64,000 nucleotides of DNA, from NCBI GenBank assembly GCA_964036155.1, contig OZ038423.1:59101249-59165248 (forward strand), written 5' to 3'. Source of the stretch: Diploscapter coronatus. Lineage: Eukaryota > Nematoda > Chromadorea > Rhabditida > Rhabditidae. Shown one piece after another: positions 27,601 to 39,676 of the stretch (its first letter is position 1; each line of letters begins with the position of its first letter). Position numbers and translations under genes: made by a program. The notes beneath the pieces were generated by a model. It was not told the DNA's origin, searched no databases, and saw nothing but the letters and a program-made list of their open reading frames with translations.

Positions 27601-30439
27601 AATTTTTTTCAGAACTCTGCGTGGTCTGTGGAGATAAGGCCTCTGGCAGACATTATGGGGCTGTATCCTGTGAGGGGTGCAAAGGTATTTTCAAAGAAAA
27701 ACTAGAATTTTTAAACATTTTTAATTTTTAGGCTTTTTCAAGCGAAGCATACGAAAGCAAACGGTAGGTTTGACTTCAAACTTTCTTGATTACTGTAGGG
27801 GTTTTTGCCTTGTAATTCATTTCCTCTAGTCTGAGACCCATGGGGTGTCGTTGTTATGACGACGGATAATGAAAGTGGCGAGAGGAAGAGGGATAAAAAG
27901 ATAAAAGTGGACATATCAGATAAGAGGATTAAAGATTTCGTATCAAAATGGAACAGAATGATAGGGATGAAACTAGCATAAAGATTGAAGCTAACTTTGC
28001 TGATCATATCTTTTCTCCTAATTAAAAATATTGATCTAAGAAATATGAGAAGACACCCAGGGACATATTTTCATAAGATTTCCGTATTTACAGATGGGCT
28101 ACGTGTGCCGGTCCAACAGAGAGTGTCCGGTGACCAAGTTCCACAGAAACCGATGCCAATTTTGTCGGCTGAAGAAATGCTTGGAAATGGTACAGTAATT
28201 CATAAAATTACCATATAGAATTTTAATCTATAGGGAATGAGAAGTGAATCAGTTCAAGCTGAGCGAAGACCGGTCGGTCAGAATGCTGATAGCCCACCCA
28301 CTATGATTCAGCCTAACATTTGCAAAGCTGAACCTAGCTTTGAAAATAAGGTATAGAAATCAGCATATTTTGAAAATTAAACTTTCCCAAATTTAGCTTC
28401 CAAACCGAACCCTAATGGATGGTCTATTGGCTATTGTAAAGAACGAGCATGATTCTCTGAAGGAAAACGACAAGAATAGCATGAAGGTAAGAGGAGAAAT
28501 TAGCATAAAATTTTGAAAAAAAAAATTCAGTCGTTAATCAAGAAAGAGAACGGAGCCATGTCCCCTTCTGTGGATCATCATCGCGCACAGACACCGAGGA
28601 CTGAGTCCAGTTGGAAGAGGGTACAGGATTTTTTAATATTGAGAAAGAGCCACAAAGAAAAGAATGCTTTCATTCATTTTTAAAATTATGCTAATTTCTC
28701 AAATTTTGTAGGAATCAATCGGAGAGGACGAATCAGGCATCGATGTGATGACCGTCATTGGGCTGGCTCCTTCGGAATCCCCTTCATCGTCTGGCGCTGG
28801 CTCCTCGATTTCTGACGACGGGCCCATTTTCAACAATAATGTAGGCCTTCGTTATATAAGAATCGTCTCTTTTTCAGAAATATCTATCTCTTCCAATGAA
28901 GAACAGCTTTTTTATAATTAATTTTTGAAATTTAAATAATCTCTTTCCATTTAAGCGATCTCGTTTCGAGCTGCCCGTTCCCGATTCTCCGCCAGCCGAG
29001 TTGAACATTCAATTCATCTGCGAGACGGCGAGTCGGCTACTGTTTCTGTCCGTCCACTGGATGAAGGACGTTCGGATGGGCATTAAGTGAGATAGAGCTT
29101 CATTCCTTATTAGACTAAATCAATGACTGAACTTCTAGGAAACATGATAAGAACAGGAAAACAAATGATTTATAATATTTTAGACCTTCAACTTTGGAAG
29201 AAGTGATGAAGACCAAGTGGTGTGATGTATTTATTCTCGGCCTAATGCAAACCTCGGATGTTGTCGGATTGCCACGAATGTTGGAAGCTATGAATAGTCA
29301 TTTGGCAGCATGCAATCGATTGAGTAAGGAATATTGGAATTTTATTGTTACAAATTTCATAATTTCTAATTTAACTATTTCAGACCAACTGAAAACGGAG
29401 AAATTCACCGAAGTCTCCGACCAAATCGGCTATCTGCTAATGTTAATCCGTCGGTTTCACGAGTTGAAACTCACCCCCATCGAATACGCCTATCTTAAGC
29501 TGATTTCCTTCACCGCCAATGGTAATTAAGTCAAATTTATGCTTAATTAGGCCAACTTTAAACCTAATTAAGCTAATTATCTTCGAAAATCAATGATTGA
29601 AATAATTTAAGATGTTCCCTCATGCGTGTGCACAGCCGACACGAGGCCAATTAACGTGCTCGCTTGTCAGGTAAAATTAACTCGATTACTTGCCCAGTTA
29701 ATTATTTAATTATAGGAATTGTACGAGCATATTCTGACTTCAAACCCATCGGGCGAGGATTCAACTTCGGAAGACAACGAGACTCACGTCACCAGTCCTA
29801 CCGCTTTGGTGGCTATCGATCGGTGAGAAAATTATCCTAATGATCTCAAGATTTAGTTACCATAATTAAAGAAAACTTTATCTTCGATTACTCAATCATT
29901 TCATAGTGTCATAAAATTAATTAAATTCAAAATCAGATTTAATTACTACTGATTATATCCATTTGGTTACCCCAACTATATTTAATTATCTGAAATTCAG
30001 CTTCTCCCGTCTGTTCCAACTTCTCTCTGCTCTGCGTTGGTTTAAGGAGTCTGTGCTAGTTGAGCTGTTCTTCTCCGGCCTAATTGGGAATTTATCAATT
30101 GATACCGTAATCCCGTTCGTGCTGAAGATGGACGTGCTGAACGTGTTCGAGGGTGGAAATGGGAATGGGGCGTCCGCTCACGCGCAGGAATTGACCATAT
30201 CGAACGGGAACAACGGCAAACACAACAATAATAATAATAGGTATGGTTTTTCATATATTTATTATTTTAACAATCAAATTTGTATATACATTCTTGAAGG
30301 TAAATTAACTATTTTTAAAAATAAAGAAAAGTCGAAATCTAAATTAATAATTTCAAATGTTTAGTAAACTAAATTTTTAAATTTTAGGGAAGACGCTTCT
30401 TCAAGCACTTCACCGATCCAAGTCGATGAAACGACGTAA
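12642..30439 (+). CDS. nhr-41: Nuclear receptor of the TR2/TR4 (NR2C) type
   Basis: A ligand-regulated transcription factor of the nucleus. Coding exons: 12642-12734, 19474-19591, 19639-19711, 19936-20048, 20393-20562, 23558-23659, 27473-27563, 27613-27684, 27732-27763, 28094-28189, 28234-28350, 28397-28486, 28531-28620, 28712-28840, 28956-29086, 29184-29323, 29384-29521, 29612-29670, 29716-29822, 30001-30240 and 30388-30439, giving 750 codons. The first coding exon was not found. The N-terminus is low-complexity (Pro, Ser, Gln). The zinc-finger domain (visible residues about 254-330) begins [17 protein letters not shown], has P-box CEGCKG, and ends with CRLKKC and a [14 protein letters not shown]-terminal extension. 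The ligand-binding domain (about 463-715) has [15 protein letters not shown] and [10 protein letters not shown] near its end; both match NR2C receptors closely. The protein ends in an Asn-rich run. The symbol is by family resemblance to C. elegans NHR-41. Confidence 0.88.
16236..16262 (+). other. tRNA-like 5' half (box A) remnant
   Basis: The sequence reads CCGATAGCTCAGTCGGCTAAG, which fits the D-arm of a eukaryotic tRNA (box A: TAGCTCAGTCGG). No anticodon arm or box B follows. It is a tRNA-derived fragment or a chance match, not a functional tRNA gene. Confidence 0.3.
16680..16704. repeat. ATTC microsatellite
   Basis: Six tandem ATTC units in the first visible intron of the nuclear receptor gene. 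A shorter related run lies near 17000-17015. Confidence 0.9.
20563..23557 (+). other. 3.0 kb intron of the nuclear receptor gene
   Basis: Bounded by GTACGA and ATTTCAG. Mostly A/T-rich, with C/T-rich stretches near 21020-21260 and 22210-22350 that account for long open frames on the + strand. No exons or RNA genes were recognised. Confidence 0.6.
23660..27472 (+). other. 3.8 kb intron of the nuclear receptor gene
   Basis: Bounded by GTACGA and CTTTCAG. It includes a pyrimidine-rich tract at 25745-25850 and a clear copy of the dispersed dyad motif (GGGGATTTCATATATCCCC, 24758-24776). No exons were recognised. Confidence 0.6.
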
Positions 30440-33400
30440 AAATTTCATTTTCGTCCCAAATTAATTGGAAGACAATGGAAACATCACAATTCTCGTTCAA
30501 AATCTTTGAAATTTGTTTCAAAGAAATATCTCATTTCTACGATGCAATATGCTAATTTTGTTATGATTGCCCCATTTCTCCTTCAAAATGCAATATAATC
30601 AATATATGTTTGGTCGGTTTTTATCCCGTTCTTTTCAACAATCCCGGAGTTTTTTTTAACTTGTTGGATTTAGACCAATTTCACATTGGTCCATATCATG
30701 TTTTCTTTGTTTTATCCTCTCAATCGATGCAATACTTGTAAATACTATTTCTTTTTTCAACTTTAAACTTCCCGTTATTATCATAATAGACTGAAATAAG
30801 GTAAGTTTGAAATGATTGATTTTCAAAATCCAATTTCCACAACACACTCCCCCAAAACACATACCTTCATAGTGCTTTCTATACGAACAAAATCTGTAAA
30901 CTCCATCACTCTGAAAGATTTCATCATTCTACATAACAAGCAAACATTCTAAAATCTAAATCAATTTTAATAATTTAACTGAATTCCCTGTTATTTTGTA
31001 TTTATTACTTGAAAGGTTATTTTTCAAATTATAAATCGAATGATACAAATTTGAGAAATGACCCGAGTTATGTTATTTGTCATCATATCTTCTTTAAACC
31101 TTTGAATTGTAATAACGTTTTCGGCATCTCAATTTCACGATTTATTTGCCTACCCTTTTATTGTTTAAGCAATGTTACAGAACTCCCGGCCCAAACTCCT
31201 ATATTTTCGAGGATCCGTTGTAACTTCGACAATTGTGATCATATTCAAACTTCACCCCGCTGAAATTCATTGAATTATAATTTGATGATTAGAAAACATT
31301 TTATAATTTCGAAAATCGCTACAATTTTTAGTTCTAATCATCATCATTTGACTATCAATTTAATCGCTAGTTTTATTACCCATATATGTATACGATTTCA
31401 TATATCTTATTATATACCTTGGTTGAATTTCTATCCGGTGTAGCATATATATTTTGAAGGAAACTTAGGAATACTGTAACTTCAAATATAGGATTTTGCA
31501 AATTAGTCAGTATCCCTGAATTTTCCAATGTCATCATTCAACATGTGCACAAATCTTTAACTTTCTCGTCGCTAATTTTAATAAGCCTCTTTCCGGGAAA
31601 CTTGCCGTTTCTAATGAAAATAATTCTTTCATCTGAAAATTTCTCCTGATTTCTTGTCTTAGAGATAAAATGAAATAATGCAACATATGTTTTGTGACAG
31701 TATTTATGATTTATGGTTAATATATTTTTATTGTCGGCTATTATAATTTAAGAAGGACCACATTCATACATCATCAAATTGAAGCAATATTTTCTGCAAT
31801 CCATTATTTTTATTTATGATTTTTGTTCATGATTTGCCCTTTCTTCTTTCGAATAATGCTGCATCTCGAATATGTTTACTTTTGAAAATCCATACATTGA
31901 AGCTTTCGAATCATTTATTCTCCCTACCCATTAGCTATGTGATTTAGAATATTTTTATGTGAAAGGGAAATTTACAAATTTCAAGACGCTGCAATTTAAT
32001 AACAAACTTCCCTTTGACATAGACCCACAATAAAACCCTTCATAAGGCATACAAGAATCTAGCAAACCGCGTAGATAAAACAAATTTCATTTTAGAGACG
32101 GCTCGAAACAGCCGATTTACGCTAGCTTTCATCATACATTTTACCCCTGAAAATTTAAATCAAGTTTATCATTTTTAAGTGTGCATACTTGTTTATTGAA
32201 AATAAATGATTTCAAGAAAAAATGTCCAAGAACTTGGAAAGTAGCTTTAAATCCGAATTATATTAACATTTTCGGCAATTCAGAAATGCCGCAATGTCAC
32301 AACTTGACGGGATAGTAGGCAAAAGCGAGAGAACGCTTCCCTACACTCTCCTCACTCTTAACCCTATTTCGTAAAATTGTAACATTGCAACATTTCCGAA
32401 TGGGCAAATTTTCAGTATGAGAAAAGTCGAACCCTTCATTTATAATTTCTCGGAAAAATGCTACAGTAAAGTAGGCTCATATATGAAAAATTATATATCC
32501 CCTAGTCCGGAACCGTCAGATATATGAATTTCGATCATGCCTGATAAAATATAAACAGTTTTCTGACCAGCGGAAGATCAAAAGACCAACACCTAAAAAA
32601 TTGGGTGCGATCAACACAAAATGGCCTAAAATCCAGGCATTTGAATTTCCATCTCCGGTGCGCATTCGAAATAATTTTCTGATTTAAGCCGGCTAAAACA
32701 TACCTATTGGAAAGTTCATGCACTAAACTATTGGAAAATTCGATATATACATAAAAAGTTATACAAATTTATCTAAAAATAACACAAGTTTTCGAAAGAT
32801 TTATTGAAGCGCGCCTAAATAAATGACATATGATATGATATGCGTTGACTACCACGAAACCTGAGACCGGAAATTTACGAGAAAAATAAAAACAATTCAC
32901 AAATACAAATGAAATATATATAGACAGGAGCTGTGATTTCACCCATTTTTGAAGGAAATGTGAAAGCAGGGCGATGTGATCAAAAACGAAGACCACAAAA
33001 TGACGATAATTTTGGAAGAATGCAAGAATCCGATTATCCGAAAATGATCACATTCCGAGATGCCAAAAATAGAATAGAGTAGGTATGACTAATTGCACAC
33101 ATTTTTATGATCTTATCTCGTTTTTTGGTTCGTTGGAACTTCAGACCTAGAGAGCACTTTTGTCAGACGAAAATAGACTATAGGGGGTAGGTCGCAAGAG
33201 GCTTCTGATGACGATCGTCTTCCCTAGGCCTGTGTTGAGTCGACAGTTTTCAAAAACACGGCACTACGGCACAATATTTCTACAATATTACGATACAATT
33301 TTTACACTTTTACAAAACTACGATACGATTTTAAGAGAGAACATTCAATCATATTGCCAAGATCGTGCCGTAATATTGTAGAAAAGTCGTATCGTAGTGT

Positions 33401-33457
33401 GCCGTTGTTCTGTATTATTGCGGTTGTCGTCTGGAACGCTTTTCATTTACGACAAAT
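30440..33457. other. Intergenic region between nuclear receptor and astacin genes
   Basis: A/T-rich and without supported exons. The two flanking genes converge here, so it should hold both 3' UTRs. A dyad-motif relative lies at 32478-32505 and a foldback element at 33259-33404. Confidence 0.55.
33259..33404. repeat. Foldback (MITE-like) element
   Basis: The termini are inverted: CGGCACTACG at 33259-33268 and CGTAGTGTGCCG at 33393-33404. Inner matching blocks are TTTCTACAATATTACG on the left and TAATATTGTAGAAAA on the right, with related TACGATACGA repeats between them. It lies just beyond the 3' end of the astacin gene. Confidence 0.6.
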
Positions 33458-36400
33458 TTACCTGCCGAATTGCAGGTAGTGAGGTCGGCCTTCGCGGGCC
33501 TTGACCGTGCCGGACGAGGCCGGGGAGGTGGGAGAGAGGACCGGGAATGCGGGGGACAATTTGAGAGCCGAAGGAGCGATTGGAGAGGAAAACGATAGGG
33601 CTGAGAACGAGGAGGGCGAGGCGGCCACCTGCTTGGGGCTGCAGAAGCCGCACGACAGCGGACAGAACTCCCGCATGATCTTCTCGAAGAAGAACGATCG
33701 ACACCGGTCCAGCCAGCGCCAGCACAGGTTCGTTCGGTCGCGACATTCTGGAAATCACAAATTCATCGGGGAAAGGCTCTCTCATTTTTGCATACTATCT
33801 CATAGAGTGGCGAGATTGCGAGATTTCCGAATTACCAATTACTCTGTAGGTTGATCAAAATTTGGCAATTAATAAAAGTAGTGTGGTAAAAGCGGATGAA
33901 AGAATTTACGAACTAAAAAAACGCAAATTTTGTTAACTTTTCCGTACTACTTCTATTAATTGCCTAGAGATTTAAATTTTAATCATTTAATTCGACAATG
34001 ATTTCGTTTTGAATCATACATCATTATGGAAAATAAATGCACTAATTTAAAAAATCTTTAAATTTGCATAATAAATGATCATACATAATAAATTACACGT
34101 ATGCTATTTTTTGTATTTACAAGAAAAGATCTTAAAATTAAATGTTTTACCTTCATTTTCAGAGGATACAGAATTTCCGCCAGTGCTAACCGGAGCGGTA
34201 ATCGATACAGGTAAAGTGGGCGGGGCTACAGGAGGCTTAGGCAGCAGAGAATTCATAGATCCGGGCAATTCTTTGGCTTCAGAGCACTGATACATCATAT
34301 TCATCTTTAAGACGTCGACCTAAATTCGGGATCATTGAAAAATTGCTATTTTTTGTAATTACCGGACTAAAATCGATAGCAGATCCGATAACCGTCGTCA
34401 TCTCTGGTCTTTTTGCGACCATAGTTTCGAATCCGTTCTAAACAATATGATTGGATATGTGAGATCCCTTTTGGAATATATGAAATCCCCTATCAAAATA
34501 TGAACACGGATTTACCTTGCTGAAAGCAAGGGAGTCGTAATGCATGATTGAATAATAGTCGTAGGTTTGGCCATAGTAACTACTCTCTGCCAAATCCACT
34601 TTGCCAAATTGATCGTATGCATCTGGAAATTGAATTTACTTTAAAATAAAAAATGTTTCAATCAGATTTTCGTGCCTCGATCAATATTGTGCCAGAGAAT
34701 GGTGATGAATTGATCGCGATCCCAGCGTTCGTGTTCACTAAAATTTTGAGTTTTAGAAGGTTCCTCGAAGTTTACGAAACATTTAAAATCTTACTGATAA
34801 AATCCGACGGCGTGCATCATATGAAATATTGTAATTTTAGATTTTCGTTTAAAATATTTTAGATTTAATTTAAACCTCGTGAATAGCCGTGTCGTATTGC
34901 ATGCAACCATCATCCAGGGATAGTTCCTGTCTGCCTCCTGCCCGTCCCACATCGGAAAAACACCTCAAATATTTCAATTTTTGACTATCCGCACTTTTCT
35001 CCTAAAAGTAATGCTACCCATCGATTTTGCCGATGTATAGATAATCATGATCCAAGGCTGTTCGTGGCACGAATCTAATGCACGTTTTTCGGTGATATTC
35101 CTGGAAATATGAAGAATTTTTTTAGTAATTCAGATATTTTCGGACCTGGAAACTCCTTGCCAGTACTGCTCGTTCCCGTTCGTTATATTGATTGCTGATG
35201 ACATAGGGAATTCGCCCGTTTGGCCATTTCTTCACCCCCGTCACGACGCCATTTCTCCTGATATTCTTATCAGTAGACTTCTAAAGTTGTTGAATTTTCT
35301 AACAAATTCAAGCAGATGATCAATTTAGTGATCAGGAACAAAAACCGGAAATGATGCAATTTAACAGAAAGAAAGAAAGAGAGAGAGAGAGTGAGTGATG
35401 GAAAGCCGTTTGATGTCTTTTTTTTTACGAGTGCTCGCGCATTTTTTTGCGTGAGACGCGAGCATAGCTCTCGAAAACGCGCATGCAAAACAATAAGCCA
35501 ATGCTATTGAGCAGGAAAACATGGGAGGATCATTGAAAAATAGATCATAAATGGAAGAGTCCAAAATCCGGGAGGTCGGAAATGAAGTGAAAAAGAATGG
35601 TTTTAGGCTAGTCTATCTATTTGGTGTACTATTTCTTAATTTTTCTAGCCATGAAAAGAACCGTGCACCACTTTGCACCTTCCGGATTTTCGGCCAAATA
35701 ATAGGGAATAGAAATTTTATTCTTTCACTAAAAGTAAATTCCTTACGAGACTCCAGGCAGCTTTGCCCCGAATGTCGCCCTTTTTGTTGGGTTGTTGCGA
35801 CAGAATTCGAGAAGCGCTCAATTCCTCGTGCGTTAATTTGGCACCGTTCTCGAAGTCCAGCTCAGTAAGGAAGGTAGCGTCGTCTGAAATGATAACTTAT
35901 CAGCTCAAAAATTTCTCATCATTCAAAAAGCCGATCTTCATTTATTTCTTTTCAGTCTTTTAAAATCTTCTTTTTCAATTAGAAAGAATGATCTTCACTT
36001 GTTTCTCATTACATACTATTAAAATGCATATTTTCATCTATTCTATAATGAATTTTCCTTCCTTTATAATTATAAAAGATGATCTTCACCTTTTTCATAT
36101 ATTTTAAAAATACATATTCTCAACCAGAAAGAAGCTGTTCTTCACCGCTATTCCTCCTCTTATGATTTTTGTCATCACATATTTCCGCGTTCCTTCTAAC
36201 CCATTCGACCAAATTCCTTGACTTTTTCAATCTCTGCTAATTTCTAATTTCTTGCCCTCGGCATTTCGCGACGCTCTCACTTACGAGCCACTTGAGATTT
36301 CACACATCGACATGAAAAGCTGAGGAAAGGAATTAGGAAAGGGAAGGAGGAGATTCAAGAGGCCAAGAGGTACAGGGCCAAACCGCATGGCATCGGGGCG

Positions 36401-37815
36401 CGAGACGAACGAGAGAAGAGATTTACTCAGATATACGCGAATATGTTCAGGGATATATAGATACATACAGATATAGGAAGGATTTAAAAATCATAAACGT
36501 TGAAATATGATATGAAAACGTATTTTTTATCCTCTTCTAACCATTCATACTATTTCTTTCAATGTCGAGATCTACACATACCCTATGTGCAGATCTAGAG
36601 ATTATCGACTGAGTCAAACACCCCGGGCATAAATCAATATATTCGCGTTGAAAATCTCGATTACCTTCTAGCCTGACGACTGGAACCAGTTTTCGCTGAA
36701 CTTCCCTCCCTATCTGCTACTCCCTATGCAGCATTACGCAAATATTGCGTGTGTTTTGAAAAACTCGCGGTAGAAGTGTGCAAATGTCCGTCTGAAAGGC
36801 GCAAGGCGCGAGCGCACAAAAGCGCATAAATTGACGCCTAACGGGGGAAATGGAAAATGCCTGTTGACAATCAGGATCCGGAGACCTGTCTCGTATTCAT
36901 TGCAGATTTGGCACTTACAAGTTCTGCTTCTGCTGCTTGCTTGCTGACTTGCGCAAACATTATCAACACATGCACTCACGTGAGAAATAAAGGAGGATAT
37001 TTACACAGAACAAAAAATACGAGTGATCAACGCTGGACATACTTACGCACTGTAATTGATACAATCTAGTGGTCAGAAAATTGCATGACGTCAAATATTA
37101 AATCAGGCAAATTTAAATGACGGCACTTTTTTTTTACGATTTTTGACATATCATCTGAAATTCAAACTGTAATTTGATAAATCACGCCGCCATTAAAAAT
37201 TATCTGAATTAATACATTACGTCATCACGTCAAGTACTAATTGCCTAAATCCCCGACATATCGTAAGCCTAGCTGTCAATTCGATCATAGAGCATGAAAT
37301 TTGAGAGGCGGAAAAGAAAAAATGCACGAAACCGGTCAAAGAGAGCTTTTCCGTGAAGCGCAGAAAGAGTGGATTGCGGAGATACGAGGAATTGCCGTAA
37401 TGAGGCGAGAGTGACGAAATTCAAACACGAAAAGACAAGGCAAATCTGCTCGAAGGGGAAGAAAGACGTGCAAGATGCGCATTGTTTGAAGACTAACGTG
37501 ATTGTTGATGAAAAACAACTGCAAATATATGACAAACTTGAAATCTACCATATGGTAATATAACGCTTACTTCAGAAGCACGCGTCATTTAAAATAAATT
37601 TTATGATAACTGTAAGAACATGATTTTAAGTGATTACCGTTTAAGGGCCGCAGAAAATCCTCCTCGGTTAGAAACGTCTCGGTCTCATCTATCTCCTCAT
37701 GTAAAACTCCTAAATTTGTAATGAGATCATTAGTTTCCAAAAAAGATTAAATTTTGATCCCCGAACCTGAAATAAAATGGATCAAAGCCAAAAAGAAGGG
37801 AATCCATTGGTTCAT
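33458..37815 (-). CDS. Astacin metalloprotease with C-terminal ShKT domain
   Basis: A secreted zinc endopeptidase of the nematode NAS family, closest in layout to the ShK-tailed NAS-13/14/15 type. Exons in transcript order: 37767-37815, 37638-37709, 35747-35883, 35146-35280, 35018-35100, 34876-34963, 34795-34820, 34676-34737, 34516-34622, 34363-34437, 34151-34319, 33458-33747; 430 residues. The N-terminus ([16 protein letters not shown]) is a signal peptide. A propeptide runs to about residue 95, where an Arg-Arg may be the activation site. The catalytic domain contains [19 protein letters not shown] and the full zinc motif [17 protein letters not shown] (187-203), with the Met-turn SIMHY at 242-246. 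The ShKT domain has six cysteines at 336, 343, 350, 363, 367 and 370. Two oddities flank the 26-nt exon carrying the zinc helix: an AT instead of AG acceptor, and a GC donor one exon later. The enzyme family is certain; the exact paralogue is not. Confidence 0.9.
34453..34494. repeat. Two adjacent copies of the dispersed dyad motif
   Basis: GGATATGTGAGATCCC (34453-34468) is followed at once by GGAATATATGAAATCCCC (34473-34490), within an intron of the astacin gene. Confidence 0.6.
35884..37637 (-). other. 1.75 kb intron of the astacin gene
   Basis: This intron separates the second propeptide exon from the third. It contains a degenerate tandem repeat at about 35925-36150, and no exon is supported. 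A GA-rich stretch at 35370-35396 belongs to the next intron. Confidence 0.55.
35925..36150. repeat. Degenerate tandem repeat
   Basis: About four units of 57-89 nt each carry AAAG, then GATCTTCA(C/T), a T-rich stretch, AAAAT and CATATT. GATCTTCA or its variant TTCTTCAC occurs near 35932, 35990, 36079 and 36138. Confidence 0.45.
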
Positions 37816-39676
37816 TCTTCTTCTCTCATTTTCTGTCGGATATCATTGCGCTCTGCCTTCGCTATATTAAATGGTAAATTAATCCGGATCTAAAAATATA
37901 CTAGACTATTACTGTAATTTTAATAAACATTTTAATTATGGTAATTCTATTCTACAAGGATGATGCGTGATAATAATGAAGATAAATTTCGATTACTTTA
38001 ATTGTTAAATGAAAATCTGAACTTTTGACTTTTTATAGATAAATTATTAATGATGAAACAGATGTATGGAGTCCTAAATGAATAAACACATTTAAATAAT
38101 AGATATACTGTACAAAAATGATGAAAGAGGGATATGTGGAATGCCAAAAATCTCGTAGTCAAATCGAATCGCAAAAAGTCTTTGCTACGAACTGCCTGGG
38201 GCGAGATGATTTCCGGTTGCATCATTGCAGAGAGAGTTAGTCAGAGAAAAAGAACGAGAGAAAGTCTCTCTTTCACTTCTACAACCACGCAAAGAGCGAA
38301 AAGAGAGAGTGCCGTAGACTAGGCGAGATTAAAAATACATAGAGAGGCTGGTGGCAAGAAGCAGATGGGGCGGGGCTACATATGAACACGTAATTCAGGA
38401 AATAGAGAACGGTAGGTAAATTTATCCAAGTACCCAAGTCTGACTTTAACATCAAGTTCCGGCATCGATCTTAAAATCGGCACAAGCTATAAGTACGGGA
38501 GGATTTTTTCTAGAAAAGATAAAGTTAAAATTTTGGATTTTCTGATTGTCGGAATGTGGAATTTTTCAGTCTAATTTCAGAATTAACCCTTTTCCAAGGT
38601 AAAATTAAGATAGAATTCAAAATCTAAGAGAATAGAATCTATGAAAGTTAGTCCAGAAGATCAATTGACACCAAAAAGCTGAGGAAAGATAGGAAAATTG
38701 GCGACACGAGGGAAAGTCGACTGCCTCTTACGGCAAAGGGACCGAATGGCGGGCGGAAAAGCAACGCACAATATTGCACTGTCCGAGCAATGCAGAAGAA
38801 CAAGCTGCACTCCTTCTTTCTCTCCCTTTTCTCTTTCTTGTTCTCTCTCTCGCCTTTTCTAGAGAATGTGCAAAAAGCATCGTCCAACAAACATGCCTAC
38901 GGAAAGCAGACGCAGCTCGACGAAGCCCGGAAAAACATACAGTCAAAATGGGAAAATAGAGTGGAGAATGAAGAGAGCGCAGAAAGAGAAACAAAAGATG
39001 TGCGCAACGAGGGAAGAGGAAAAGGGAAAACCGAAACGAAACCCGAGAAGCGTCTTCACAACTCCGGCAAAGGCACTAGCAGAGGGCACAACCGGACAGA
39101 CAACCATTCCACCATTCAGTCTGGAAGATAACCGACAAAAATTCGACAAAGAATTCATCCATTTCTTATTTTTGGGATCTATTGTAGTATTCGCTCGGCT
39201 TTTTTCCTCCATATTATTTATCAAAAAATCGAGCGAATACTAGAAAAGAATGAGTGAATGTAGGGCGAATACTATAATAGGCCCAAATTTCACGAAGAGG
39301 TAACGGTGCTGAATTCTAATCTTTAACATGAACAAGTGAGTGTCACCGATTACAAATCACCATCCCTTAATGCTAGCAGCGGTATAATACTGAAGTTCCG
39401 GATCGATTTCCATCACGCCCAGAGCGTACAGCCTTAGCTATAGAAAAATACGTAGTCTTATGCTAATTTTCTTCCTTAGACCACGTTAAACTTCGAATAT
39501 TTTTACCTTATCATCAAGTATACTATTCACTTGCCATCTGTGCCTTCTTTTTAATATTTTTTCCAAATTTAAACAAATTTGCAATTCATAGATTTGTTCG
39601 AACGACGATTTAATAACAATAACAACATTTTCGTCTACATTCTAAATCTAAATAAAATCTAAAATATACTAATTTT
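37816..39676. other. Upstream region of the astacin gene
   Basis: No coding exons are supported. Purine-rich sequence on the + strand near 38780-39110 gives overlapping chance ORFs on both strands. A perfect 13-bp inverted repeat lies at 39185-39242. Confidence 0.55.
39185..39242. repeat. Perfect inverted repeat, 13-bp arms
   Basis: TAGTATTCGCTCG (39185-39197) pairs perfectly with CGAGCGAATACTA (39230-39242) across a 32-nt spacer. A partial third arm, GGGCGAATACTA, follows at about 39263. It lies about 430 nt beyond the stop codon of the release-factor gene. Confidence 0.75.

Noticed and set aside
33447..33854. Alternative frames over the ShKT exon
   Set aside because: Only one minus frame gives the six-cysteine ShKT pattern and joins the upstream exon in phase.
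38774..39243. Overlapping charged ORFs of 60-125 codons on both strands
   Set aside because: Purine-rich tract giving Lys/Glu/Arg-rich frames on + and Phe/Leu/Ser-rich frames on -. No homology or splice structure.
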